From NCBI GenBank assembly GCA_014376525.1, contig JACMRI010000091.1, forward strand, positions 1 to 38,622: a DNA stretch of 38,622 nucleotides. The letters are read 5' to 3'. Shown in pieces: positions 25,754 through 34,450 of this stretch (position 1 is the first letter of the stretch; every line of letters begins with the position of its first letter). This DNA comes from Bacteroidia bacterium. GTDB taxonomy: Bacteria > Bacteroidota > Bacteroidia > UBA4408. The notes beneath the pieces are model-generated. The model searched no databases and was not told the origin of the DNA. It saw nothing but the letters and a program-made list of their open reading frames with translations. The translations under genes and the position numbers were made by a program.

Positions 25754-27739
25754 TTGGCACAAATAACCCGCGACACTATTGATAAAATATACGGAAGCAT
25801 CAACATAGTTGATGTAGTGGGTGACTACGTAAACCTTAAGCGTAGAGGTGCTAATCACGTGGGTTTGTCGCCGTTTGTAAACGAAAAATCTCCCAGCTTT
25901 TACGTAAATCCAGCAAAAAATATTTTTAAAGATTTTAGTTCGGGTGTAGGCGGTGATGCTATTGGTTTTGTGATGGAAATGGAAAAGTGTAATTACCCCG
26001 AAGCTCTACGAATATTGGCACGCAAGTACAATATAGAAATAAAAGAAGAAAATGTAAGCAACGAAGAAGCCATTAAACAAAAGCAAGAAAACGACATCAA
26101 AGAAACATTATACACCGCTAACGAATTTGCCAAAAATTATTTTAAAACGTCGCTTCACGATAACGCCGAAGGGCAAGCCTTGGGCTTAAGTTATTTTGAA
26201 GAACGAAAAATATCAATAGATACTGTACGTAAGTTTGAGTTAGGCTATAATGTTGATGCAAAAACTGATTTTACTGACTTTGCAATGAACAATGGATACA
26301 CCTTAGACGTATTAGTAAAAGCAGGATTAACCAAAACCAATGAAACTAAAACCTGGAAAGTAGATGCGTTTAATGGGCGTGTAATATTTCCTGTGCATAA
26401 CCTTACAGGGCGTGTAGTGGGCTTTGGCGCACGTATATTGGGCAATAATAAAGACGTGGCTAAGTACATAAATACCTCAGAAAGTGAGGTTTACATCAAA
26501 AGTAAAATATTGTATGGTTTGCACGTTGCTAAAAAAGAAATAAGTAAAACAGGTAATGTATTTTTAACCGAAGGCTACATGGACGTAATATCTATGGTGG
26601 AAGCAGGCTTCGATAACACTGTAGCATCAAGCGGTACATCACTTACAGAAGAACAAATACGTCAGCTCAAAAAATTTGCAACAACTATTACTATTTTATA
26701 CGATGGCGATAAAGCAGGCATAAAAGCTGCCGTTAGAGGCATTAATATGATACTTGCGGAAGGTTTAAATGTAAAATTGGTATTATTTCCCGATAATGAC
26801 GACCCAGATAGTTACTCCAAGAAAGTAGGTAGGGAGGCATTTCATACTTATTTAGAACATAACACCTTAAACTTTGTACAATACCACAAAAAAATAAATA
26901 CTGAGGTACTAAAAAATGATCCGCTAAAAAAAACAGAAATAATACACACACTCGTTGAAACCCTTGCTTACGTTAGCGACCAAATAGCGCGCAGTGTATA
27001 TATAAAATTAATAGCACAAGAATTTGATATTGAAGAAACGGTATTAGTAGCAGAACTAAATAAACTATTACGCAAAAAAATAAATTCAGGGCAAAGTACC
27101 TCTGCGCCATCTATAGAGGGCAGTGTAGAAAATGTGCCACTAACTCCCGAAGACCTTATAAACGAAATGGAAGCTCCTGCGACTGCAGCTAGCCATCAGC
27201 AGGAATACGACCTTACACGCCTTATAGTAGAGCATGGTACGCAGCTTTTATTCTTTGATGTAACTGCCGAAGATGGTACGTTGCAAAAATTAGAAATAAG
27301 CGTATGCGAGCTTATTATGCAACTATTAAGTATGGAGCAAGTGGTGTTTAAAAACAAGTTGTATGCCACATTAATAAAGGAAGTAGCCCAGTATTTTGAA
27401 ACTGGATTTGTACCCAATGAACATTTTTTTATTCATCATACCAATAATGATATCAAACAATTTGCAATATCCGCAACTACATCGCAGTATGAGCATAGCC
27501 CACAGTGGTTGAACAAGTTTAATATTATTGTACTTAAAGAAGAGTCGCACTTACGTACCTCGCTCGAAAAAACAATAAAGCTATACAAGTACAATATGTT
27601 AGTTGAAATAGGCAAACAAAACATTCAAACCTTGGGTACCACCACTATTCCTGAGGAACAAACCAATTTACTACTATTACAAAAACAATTAGATACCATA
27701 CGCATAAGTTTTAGCGAATATTTAAAACCAGTGGTATAA
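25754..27739 (+). CDS. dnaG: DNA primase
   Basis: DnaG makes RNA primers for replication. The N-terminal CHC2-like domain (about 1-95) reads NHVGLSPFVNEKSPSFYV and IFKDFSSGVGGDAIGFVME. The four positions that usually bind zinc (Cys, His, Cys, Cys) are Ser39, Val42, Asp60 and Ser63, a state I recall for other Bacteroidota primases. The catalytic core follows, with RVIFPVHNLTGRVVGFGAR, and the Toprim segment VFLTEGYMDVISM has Glu and ILYDGDKAG the Asp pair. The C-terminal 300 residues are less conserved. No in-frame ATG precedes the conserved start. The TTG at 25754 gives MAQITRDTIDKI and 661 residues; the TTG at 25727 would begin inside the promoter box. Confidence 0.92.
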   Translation: MAQITRDTIDKIYGSINIVDVVGDYVNLKRRGANHVGLSPFVNEKSPSFYVNPAKNIFKDFSSGVGGDAIGFVMEMEKCNYPEALRILARKYNIEIKEENVSNEEAIKQKQENDIKETLYTANEFAKNYFKTSLHDNAEGQALGLSYFEERKISIDTVRKFELGYNVDAKTDFTDFAMNNGYTLDVLVKAGLTKTNETKTWKVDAFNGRVIFPVHNLTGRVVGFGARILGNNKDVAKYINTSESEVYIKSKILYGLHVAKKEISKTGNVFLTEGYMDVISMVEAGFDNTVASSGTSLTEEQIRQLKKFATTITILYDGDKAGIKAAVRGINMILAEGLNVKLVLFPDNDDPDSYSKKVGREAFHTYLEHNTLNFVQYHKKINTEVLKNDPLKKTEIIHTLVETLAYVSDQIARSVYIKLIAQEFDIEETVLVAELNKLLRKKINSGQSTSAPSIEGSVENVPLTPEDLINEMEAPATAASHQQEYDLTRLIVEHGTQLLFFDVTAEDGTLQKLEISVCELIMQLLSMEQVVFKNKLYATLIKEVAQYFETGFVPNEHFFIHHTNNDIKQFAISATTSQYEHSPQWLNKFNIIVLKEESHLRTSLEKTIKLYKYNMLVEIGKQNIQTLGTTTIPEEQTNLLLLQKQLDTIRISFSEYLKPVV

Positions 27740-27785
27740 ACAATAGTATATAATAAATGGGGGCTTTAATAAAATGCAGTAGTTG

Positions 27786-27834
27786 TAAAACAAATGTCGC
27801 CGTTAAATATAATTTAACGGCGACATTTGTTTTA
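27786..27834. terminator. Long perfect hairpin, bidirectional terminator
   Basis: Arms of 23 bp (TAAAACAAATGTCGCCG and so on) pair perfectly around a 3-base loop (ATA). The core GTCGCCGTT gives strength and both outer ends are A/T runs. It sits between convergent dnaG and the ompH gene and should stop both. Confidence 0.82.
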
Positions 27835-27851
27835 TTGAGAAATTACTTAAC

Positions 27852-28418
27852 TTACTTGCGAGGTGCAGTTTTAGCTGGAGCAATTTTAGGTTGTGTAGAT
27901 GGTGCAACTGCTGCTGCATCTATTCCTAGTTTTTTCTTTACTGCTGCAAGAACATCATCACTTGGCTCAGAGTATAGCACATTACCTGCTGAGGTATCCA
28001 TTATGTATTTAAAACCTCCTTCTTTAGCTACGTCTTGTATTGCTTTTTTAGCTTTTTCCATCATTGGAGCTAACAATTCTTGTTCTTTCTTTTGCAACGA
28101 CTCTTGTGCTGTTTGTTGGAAAGATTTAATGCGTTCTTCCAAGTCCACAATTTCTTTTTGTTTGTCTTGTTTCACTATTTCTGTCATTTCTTTTTCTTTA
28201 GCTTGGTAATCTTGTACCTTAGTTTGATACTCTTGGTTTAATGTACCCATTTGAGTTTCTAACTGTTTAGCTTCGTTTTGTATTGTATTTTCTGCTGCTT
28301 TTCGTTCTGGCATCAACAATAAAATGTCGTTGCTATTTACGTGACCAATTTTTTGAGCCGTGGCCATTGAGGTTGCTGCTACTACTAATGCTAATGTTAC
28401 GTTTACTATTTTGTTCAT
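27852..28418 (-). CDS. Periplasmic chaperone Skp/OmpH family, second copy
   Basis: The 188-residue protein has a signal peptide (MNKIVNVTLALVVAATSMATAQ), the Skp start KIGHVNSNDILLLMPE, then a long coiled-coil (about 40-120, rich in Glu, Lys and Gln), and the returning strand GGFKYIMDTSAGNVLYSEP. Skp trimers hold unfolded barrel proteins on the way to BamA. The C-terminus has a Lys/Ala/Pro tail after KKLGIDAAA that the neighbouring paralog lacks. The two copies differ in sequence over most of their length. An exact -7 box precedes it, so it can be expressed apart from the bamA operon. Confidence 0.88.
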   Translation of the reverse strand: MNKIVNVTLALVVAATSMATAQKIGHVNSNDILLLMPERKAAENTIQNEAKQLETQMGTLNQEYQTKVQDYQAKEKEMTEIVKQDKQKEIVDLEERIKSFQQTAQESLQKKEQELLAPMMEKAKKAIQDVAKEGGFKYIMDTSAGNVLYSEPSDDVLAAVKKKLGIDAAAVAPSTQPKIAPAKTAPRK

Positions 28419-28454
28419 TTTAATTTAGTTAATTATGGTTTAGTTAATTCTGTT

Positions 28455-28462
28455 CAAATATA
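28455..28462 (-). promoter_or_regulatory. Bacteroidota -7 box between the two ompH genes
   Basis: On the minus strand TATATTTG matches TAnnTTTG, 36 bases before the second ompH ATG. It lies in the 49-base gap after the first ompH stop, so the second copy may have its own promoter. Confidence 0.45.
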
Positions 28463-28467
28463 ATTTT

Positions 28468-29004
28468 TTATTTTTTATCTGCTATTGTTTTTTTCTTGTA
28501 GCCCATTAGTACAAGCACATCATCGCTTTTATCTAATTTTGGGTCGGCAAATATCATATTAAGTTCTGAGCCCTTATCAAATATTATTTTCAATTGTGTT
28601 TTTTCGGCCATTTCTTTTATGGCATTATAAATTTTGTCTTGTATTGGTTTTACTAGCTCTTGGCGTTTTTTAAACAAATCGCCTTCAACACCAAAGTGGG
28701 CTTTTTGTATATCCTTAGCTTCTTTTTCTTTGGCTATAATATCGTCTTCACGCTTACGTTTCATATCTTCAGATAATAATACTTGCTCTGCTTGATAGGC
28801 TTTGTACATTTTATCTATATCAGTATATTTTGCCTCTACTTCTTTTTGCCATTGTAGGCTAAGTGCGTCTAACTGCCCTTGTGCGGTTTTGTATTCGGGA
28901 ACTTGCCCTAGTATATATTCGCTATCTACGTAGGCAAATTTTTGCGCCATGCTCACTAGTCCTGTAGTGGCTATTAATGCTGCGGTTAAGAATATTTTTT
29001 TCAT
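28468..29004 (-). CDS. Periplasmic chaperone Skp/OmpH family, first copy
   Basis: A signal peptide (MKKIFLTAALIATTGLVSMAQ) leads to KFAYVDSEYILGQVPEYKTAQ, the typical start of Bacteroidota OmpH-like proteins. A coiled coil follows (about 40-130, including KYTDIDKMYKAYQAEQVLL), and the return strand QLKIIFDKGSELNMIFADP. The function is to chaperone outer-membrane proteins to the Bam complex. It lies directly downstream of bamA (68-base gap) and upstream of the second ompH, so it belongs to the bamA operon. Its length (178) is near the family mean. Confidence 0.9.
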   Translation of the reverse strand: MKKIFLTAALIATTGLVSMAQKFAYVDSEYILGQVPEYKTAQGQLDALSLQWQKEVEAKYTDIDKMYKAYQAEQVLLSEDMKRKREDDIIAKEKEAKDIQKAHFGVEGDLFKKRQELVKPIQDKIYNAIKEMAEKTQLKIIFDKGSELNMIFADPKLDKSDDVLVLMGYKKKTIADKK

Positions 29005-29072
29005 AATAATAAAGTGTTAATTTAAACTATAATTAATTTTTAAATGCGCTTTTCAACTACTATGCCAAAGTA

Positions 29073-31649
29073 CTATAAATCGCCAATGTTGGCCCCTAAC
29101 GTAAAGTGGAATTGTCCTTTGCCTATCAATCCGTCTAAGCCTTTAAATGCGGCTTTATGGTTGTAATTAAGTGCGTCCAATGGTCCAGCATCTAAGTTCC
29201 ATCCATAATCCAAACCTATCATACCCAGTGCGGGTATAAGCGCTCTAATACCCATACCAGTACCGCGTTTTACATCAAACGGTGCAAAATCTTTTAACTT
29301 AAACCAATTGTTACCAGCATCTAAAAAAGCTAACGCATATACCGATGCTTGTGGACTAAGCACTACAGGATAGCGCAACTCGGCAGTATATTTTACTACT
29401 GCAACCCCCGAACCACTAGGGTCGCCGTTTTTATTTAAACCACCATCGTGATAACCACGCATGGCTATAATTTCTGATCCAAATAAGTTAAAACCTCCTG
29501 TAAGTCCGCTACCTCCCATACGAAAACGCTCAAACGGCGATTGCCCAATAGCGTCGTTATAATAGCCCAATACACCTAAACCCGCTTTGGTGTTAAGTAC
29601 AAATTTACCTGCTATTTTAGTAAACCATTGTGCAGTAAATTTCCACTTGTGGTACTCGCTCCATTTGTATTTTTCTTGTGACGTTAATGTTGCGTTTCGT
29701 GCCGCACCTCTAAACAATGAGTATGGCGGCGTAACTTGTACCGATGCTTTAAACGTGGATCCTCCAGTAGGGAATATAGCAGCATCAACCGACGAACGAG
29801 AGAGTGTAGCACCATAACTAATGTTGTTGGCTATACCGTCAGTAAACTGTGGATTTTGTGCATAATTGGTAAGTGTGTAACGTTGCCACGAAACGTCTTG
29901 ATATAACTGAAAATAATCATCAGGAATTTTTAGTCGTTTACCAAGCCCTATAGTTGCTCCAAGTGTAGCCATTTGGCTAAATTTATCTCCAGCTACTTTT
30001 TTAGTAATACCTGTAGGATTATAAATGTTCCAAAATATAGATGTGCTAAATGAATTTGGTTTTTTGCCTCCCAACCAAGGTTCGGTAAACGATGCACTTA
30101 ATGTACTGTAATATGCTCCACTGGTAGATCCGTTTATGCTAAATGTTTGCCCATCGCCTGAAGGTATTGGTGTCCAGCTTTTGGCTTTAAACATATTTTT
30201 TGCCGAAAAATTACCCAACGATAAACCCAACGTACCTATTAATCTGTTAGCTCCATATCCGCCTGATAGTTGTATTTGGTCGTTTGATTTTTCTTCTACC
30301 GTATACTCTATATCCACAGTACCATCTGCCTGGTTGGGTATTGGGTTTACGCCTAGTGTTTGTTCGTTAAAGTAGCGTAATTGCGCTAGCTCACGTTGTG
30401 TACGTATAATATCGGCACGGCTAAATAACATACCTGGTTTGGTACGTATTTCGCGCAGTATTACACGGTCGTTGGTTTTGGTGTTGCCAATTATGGTTAC
30501 ATGGTTTACACGTGCCTGACGACCTTCGTTTATGCGCATTTCATAATCAATAGTATCGCCGTATATGTTTACTTCAGTAGGTTGTATTTGAAAAAATAAA
30601 TAACCATCGTCCATGTACAACGACGACACATCTCGTCCATCTTGGCTCATATTCAAACGACTATTTAATAAATCTTGGTTAAATTTATCGCCTTTTTTAA
30701 TCCCTACTATTTCGTCTAATATTTTGGTAGGATGCTTGGTATTACCAAACCACGCTATGTTTCCGAAATAGTATTGATTTCCCTCGTTTACACGCAATTT
30801 TATATCTAACCTATTGTAACTTACACGATAAACCGTATCATATTCTATTTTAGCATCTCTATAGCCTTTTGCGTTGTATTTTGCGATGAGTTTTTCTTTA
30901 TCTTTTTCAAAATTTTCTTCATTGTATTTAGCCGAATTAAATACATTCCACCAACGGTAACGCTTGGTTTCTTTGAGTGTGCGACGTATTTTCCCATCGC
31001 TCAATAATGCATTACCTTCTATAATAATTTCATTAATTTTTATCTTCTTGTTTTTTCGTACCGCTATTTGTATTATAACTGAGTTACGTTGTATGGTGTC
31101 GGGTATTTGTTTAATATCGGCCGTAATATCAAGGTAGCCTTTGTCTTTGTAAAAATCAATGGTTTTATTTTTAATATTCATCATCAAATTTTCGTTTACA
31201 ATTTTGCCACGAGTCAATTTTATTTTCTCACGTAAGTCATCGGCATCGCCTTTTTTAACCCCTTTAAATGTAAACTTGGCTAGGCGTGGCAGGGTTTCAA
31301 AATGAATGTCTAAAAACACATTATTACCTTCTATTTTGGTAGCGGTTACGGTAATATCAGTAAACAATTGTTGTTTCCATAGTATTTCTATGGCTTTTGC
31401 AATTTTATCGCCAGGTATGCTATAAATTTCTCCAATAATTAAACCTGATAAATTTTGGATTAATGCTTGGTCAAAATCTTTGGCACCCGAGTAGGTAATA
31501 GCGGCTAACTTATATTCTTTAGGTTCGGCAAAGTTTATTGCTATACTATCGCTAGAAGGCTCGCCAATATTAGTTATTTGTGCTTGGAGAGATGTGCTTA
31601 TTACAAGTAATGATAAACAAAATAGTAATTTAAAAAATGGTTGAAACAT
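29073..31649 (-). CDS. bamA: Outer-membrane protein assembly factor BamA
   Basis: BamA is the core of the barrel assembly machine. The start ATG chosen (MFQPFFKLLFCLSLLVISTSLQAQ) gives a signal peptide; the frame runs 34 codons further upstream into uppS but without a fitting start. The periplasmic part (about 40-440) is a row of POTRA domains, for example KIEGNNVFLDIHFETLPRL and GDTIDYEMRINEGRQARVNHVTIIGN. The C-terminal half is a 16-stranded barrel with the L6 motif MRGY (VRGF equivalent) and the ending FHFTLGANIGDL. At 858 residues it is a normal size for this phylum. It is preceded by uppS and followed by two Skp-type genes, a cluster typical of Bacteroidota. Confidence 0.95.
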   Translation of the reverse strand: MFQPFFKLLFCLSLLVISTSLQAQITNIGEPSSDSIAINFAEPKEYKLAAITYSGAKDFDQALIQNLSGLIIGEIYSIPGDKIAKAIEILWKQQLFTDITVTATKIEGNNVFLDIHFETLPRLAKFTFKGVKKGDADDLREKIKLTRGKIVNENLMMNIKNKTIDFYKDKGYLDITADIKQIPDTIQRNSVIIQIAVRKNKKIKINEIIIEGNALLSDGKIRRTLKETKRYRWWNVFNSAKYNEENFEKDKEKLIAKYNAKGYRDAKIEYDTVYRVSYNRLDIKLRVNEGNQYYFGNIAWFGNTKHPTKILDEIVGIKKGDKFNQDLLNSRLNMSQDGRDVSSLYMDDGYLFFQIQPTEVNIYGDTIDYEMRINEGRQARVNHVTIIGNTKTNDRVILREIRTKPGMLFSRADIIRTQRELAQLRYFNEQTLGVNPIPNQADGTVDIEYTVEEKSNDQIQLSGGYGANRLIGTLGLSLGNFSAKNMFKAKSWTPIPSGDGQTFSINGSTSGAYYSTLSASFTEPWLGGKKPNSFSTSIFWNIYNPTGITKKVAGDKFSQMATLGATIGLGKRLKIPDDYFQLYQDVSWQRYTLTNYAQNPQFTDGIANNISYGATLSRSSVDAAIFPTGGSTFKASVQVTPPYSLFRGAARNATLTSQEKYKWSEYHKWKFTAQWFTKIAGKFVLNTKAGLGVLGYYNDAIGQSPFERFRMGGSGLTGGFNLFGSEIIAMRGYHDGGLNKNGDPSGSGVAVVKYTAELRYPVVLSPQASVYALAFLDAGNNWFKLKDFAPFDVKRGTGMGIRALIPALGMIGLDYGWNLDAGPLDALNYNHKAAFKGLDGLIGKGQFHFTLGANIGDL

Positions 31650-31683
31650 TAAATAATGTGTAAGGTTGTAAAATGTAAAATAG

Positions 31684-32433
31684 TTATTTGATAAGTTGTT
31701 CGCTAGTTTGCCCAAAGCGACGTTCGCGGTTTTGATAATCGAGTATTGCATTAATAAATTCGCCTTTGTTAAAATCGGGCCAAAGTACGTTAGTAAAATA
31801 TAATTCGGAGTAGCTTAATTGCCACAACAGAAAGTTACTTATGCGATGTTCGCCACTAGTGCGTATAAACAAATCGGGGTCGGGAATACCAATTTTACCA
31901 GTATTTAGGTACGAATTAATGAGAGCATCATTAATGTTTTTAATTTCTAATTTACCCTCTTTTACATCAGTTGCTATTTGTTGTATGGCAGTAGTAATTT
32001 CCCAACGTGCACTGTAGCTTAGTGCCAATACCAAAGTCATGTGGGTATTATTGGCCGTAAGTTCCATTGATTCTTGCAATTGTTTTTGCACTTTGCTAGG
32101 CAGGGCGTCCATATCACCAATGGTAAGTAGGCGTATATTGTTTTTGTGCAAGCCTTTCATTTCTTTTTGCAATGAGCTTACCAAAAGCGACATAAGCGAG
32201 CCAACTTCGTCTTGCGGACGATTCCAGTTTTCGGTACTAAAGGCATATAAAGTTAAGTATTTTACGCCTAATTCTGCAGCTATTTCTATGGTGTCGCGCA
32301 CAGCGTTAATAGCGTTGCTATGCCCAAAAATACGGAACTTTCCACGTTGTTTAGCCCAACGTCCGTTACCGTCCATAATTACGGCTATGTGTGCAGGAAT
32401 GTTTGTTTTATCAATAGCGAATATTGCGCTCAT
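31684..32433 (-). CDS. uppS: Isoprenyl transferase (undecaprenyl diphosphate synthase)
   Basis: UppS elongates farnesyl diphosphate with isopentenyl diphosphate in cis to the lipid carrier of peptidoglycan and O-antigen synthesis. The visible cis-prenyltransferase motifs are [17 protein letters not shown] with catalytic Asp21, [18 protein letters not shown], and [20 protein letters not shown]. The length is 249 residues from the ATG at 32433, chosen because it starts close to the conserved region and leaves a -7 box 21 bases upstream; the frame continues 8 codons to a TTG. It heads the uppS-bamA-ompH-ompH run: the bamA ATG lies 34 bases after its stop. Confidence 0.95.
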   Translation of the reverse strand: MSAIFAIDKTNIPAHIAVIMDGNGRWAKQRGKFRIFGHSNAINAVRDTIEIAAELGVKYLTLYAFSTENWNRPQDEVGSLMSLLVSSLQKEMKGLHKNNIRLLTIGDMDALPSKVQKQLQESMELTANNTHMTLVLALSYSARWEITTAIQQIATDVKEGKLEIKNINDALINSYLNTGKIGIPDPDLFIRTSGEHRISNFLLWQLSYSELYFTNVLWPDFNKGEFINAILDYQNRERRFGQTSEQLIK

Positions 32434-32454
32434 AGTATGTTTAATGACTTTTGT

Positions 32455-32462
32455 CAAATATA
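32455..32462 (-). promoter_or_regulatory. Bacteroidota -7 box upstream of uppS
   Basis: On the minus strand TATATTTG matches TAnnTTTG, 21 bases before the uppS ATG. It overlaps the codons of the longer TTG start and supports the short one. It would drive the whole uppS-bamA-ompH run. Confidence 0.5.
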
Positions 32463-32597
32463 ATTAATAAAATGATATTTATAACTTGAAATTTGTTGAT
32501 AAATAATGCGCATAAATATGTTACTTATGTACTGTAAACTCAATAATTATGTATTTATTTTGTTGTAAGTAAAATGAAAGTAGTTATATAAATTAAT

Positions 32598-32798
32598 ATG
32601 TACATTTTAAAAATAAAAGGCAAAGCCAAAATACCCGATTATGTACAACTGCGTGCAGATGATTTTACGCTAAAGGCTTACGTACGCTTGGATAGACCCG
32701 AAAAAGGATTTGAAAAATGTGGCTTAGCAGACCGTATTCCCGAACTGATGCAATTGCTTAGTGAATTGGATTTTGGGGTAGTACATAAAATAGATTAA
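32598..32798 (+). CDS. Conserved small protein of unknown function
   Basis: The 66-residue protein (beginning MYILKIKGKAKIPDYVQLRA, ending FGVVHKID) has no signal peptide or membrane segment. It has a beta-strand at each end and a short helix (GLADRIPELMQLLSELDF), which suggests one compact alpha/beta unit. It has a single Cys (42). It is divergent from uppS and ends 19 bases before ftsE, so it probably shares the ftsE transcript. I do not recognise the family; the position in front of ftsE is the only clue. Its coding pattern is regular, with no sign of decay. Confidence 0.65.
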   Translation: MYILKIKGKAKIPDYVQLRADDFTLKAYVRLDRPEKGFEKCGLADRIPELMQLLSELDFGVVHKID

Positions 32799-32817
32799 TT
32801 GCAAAAAAAACTAAATA

Positions 32818-33510
32818 ATGGAACGAATTATATATTTAAAAAACGTGTCGGTGTTTCAAAACCAAAACATTGTACTTGCTAACGTAAACCTAAGTGTAAA
32901 CAAAGGCGAACTTTTGTATTTGATAGGGAAAACAGGGAGCGGAAAGAGTAGTTTGCTAAAAATAATGTATGCCGAACTCCCTTTGCAAAAAGGCGAAGCC
33001 GAAATAGTGGGTTATAACTTACAAACTCTTACTGCCAAAGAAGTACCGTACCTACGCCGTAAATTGGGTATAGTATTCCAAGATTTTAAATTGCTTACCG
33101 ACCGCACTGTTGCTGATAATTTGAGCTTTGTACTTAAAGCTACAGGATGGGAAGATGCGGCTAAAATAAACACACAAGTACTTGCTGTGCTAGAGCGTGT
33201 AGGCATTGGTACTAAAGGAAATAAAATGCCTTACGAACTATCGGGCGGGGAGCAACAACGTGTAGCAATAGCACGAGCACTTATAAACAACCCTGAAGTA
33301 ATACTTGCTGACGAACCTACTGGAAACCTTGACCCTATTACCTCTAACGAAATTATACAACTTTTGTTTGAAATAAGTAAAACGGGTTGCGCTATAGTAA
33401 TGGCGTCGCACGATGTGGGCAGTATGAGTAGATATGCCACCCGCACCATTAAATGCGAAAACGGAGTTATACAAGAGTTGAATACTACACCAACACCTCC
33501 AGTTGCTTAG
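32818..33510 (+). CDS. ftsE: Cell-division ABC transporter ATPase FtsE-like
   Basis: The 230-residue ABC ATPase has Walker A GKTGSGKSS (37-45), Q-loop Gln88, the signature LSGGEQQRVAIARAL (141-155), Walker B VILADEPTGNLD (161-172) and the H-switch His198 in MASHDVG. The sequences LRRKLGIVFQDFKLL and ADEPTGNLD are typical of FtsE. FtsE with FtsX controls cell-wall hydrolases at the septum. No ftsX lies next to it. Downstream, the glycosyltransferase gene begins inside its last codons with an overlap of 8 bases, which points to coupled translation. LolD-like function is an alternative. Confidence 0.88.
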   Translation: MERIIYLKNVSVFQNQNIVLANVNLSVNKGELLYLIGKTGSGKSSLLKIMYAELPLQKGEAEIVGYNLQTLTAKEVPYLRRKLGIVFQDFKLLTDRTVADNLSFVLKATGWEDAAKINTQVLAVLERVGIGTKGNKMPYELSGGEQQRVAIARALINNPEVILADEPTGNLDPITSNEIIQLLFEISKTGCAIVMASHDVGSMSRYATRTIKCENGVIQELNTTPTPPVA

Positions 33511-34411
33511 TATATGCGTACCCATATATAATTATAATGTGCGTGCCTTAATACGTGCGCTACAAGAGCAATGTGTGGAAAGTAAATTAGTGTTTGAACT
33601 AAATTTAATAGACGATGCTTCCACTACCAATTGTAGTGAAGATAACGCACAATTAGCTAAAGAATTTACAAACGTTAATTATGCTGTACTCCCAACAAAT
33701 ATAGGGCGTGCAGCCATTCGCAACTTATTAGCTAGCACAAGTAAGTACGCTAACTTATTGTATATGGATTGTGATAGTATGCCGTGCAACAACGTTTATA
33801 TACACAATTATATACCTTACCTAAACACCATGCAAGTAGTATATGGAGGTAGAGCCTACAGCGATGGTGTTATAAACATAAACTATTTTTTGCATTGGTT
33901 ATATGGAAGTAAACGAGAGGTTAAAACTACTGAACAGCGTGCGTTACAGCCATATATTAGTTTTTTGAGTAATAATTTTTTAGTCCATAAAAATATAATT
34001 ACACAACATCCATTTAACGAAACTATAACACAATACGGACATGAAGATACACTGTGGGCAATGCTATTGCAACAAAAAAATGTACCCATACTACACATTG
34101 ATAATGCTTTGCGTCATATTGGTTTAGACGATACCAAAGCATTTATACACAAAACAAAATTAGCAGTACACAACTTACACTCGCTCAATGCCCAATATCC
34201 GAAGGCATTTGCGAGCGTGAAGCTATTACGCTATGCTAAGCATATTACACAACTTAAAATAAAAAGTATAACACTATTTTGTGTGCGAAAAATAGAACAT
34301 AGCTTACTGAATAATCTTAATTCGGTAACACCATCGTTACTTGCTTTAGATGTATTAAAATTATATTGGTACTTAACTATTGACCAAAAAAATAAGTCAA
34401 GTAAACAATAA
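33503..34411 (+). CDS. GT-A fold family 2 glycosyltransferase
   Basis: The 302-residue protein begins LSICVPIYNYNVRALI, the nucleotide-sugar binding start of GT2, and has LIDDASTTN, NIGRAAIRNLLA and the metal-binding DCDSM. The acceptor-site block FNETITQYGHEDTLWAMLLQ (ED of an ED-type motif) follows. It probably adds a sugar to a lipid or protein acceptor of the envelope; the acceptor is not visible. The start is a TTG at 33503 that overlaps the ftsE stop by 8 bases; the nearby ATG is out of frame, and the TTG gives the exact family start. There are no transmembrane segments. Confidence 0.82.
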   Translation: MLSICVPIYNYNVRALIRALQEQCVESKLVFELNLIDDASTTNCSEDNAQLAKEFTNVNYAVLPTNIGRAAIRNLLASTSKYANLLYMDCDSMPCNNVYIHNYIPYLNTMQVVYGGRAYSDGVININYFLHWLYGSKREVKTTEQRALQPYISFLSNNFLVHKNIITQHPFNETITQYGHEDTLWAMLLQQKNVPILHIDNALRHIGLDDTKAFIHKTKLAVHNLHSLNAQYPKAFASVKLLRYAKHITQLKIKSITLFCVRKIEHSLLNNLNSVTPSLLALDVLKLYWYLTIDQKNKSSKQ

Positions 34412-34450
34412 GTACCTAACTTAGCACTAACAAAAAATACTCCTAAAACT

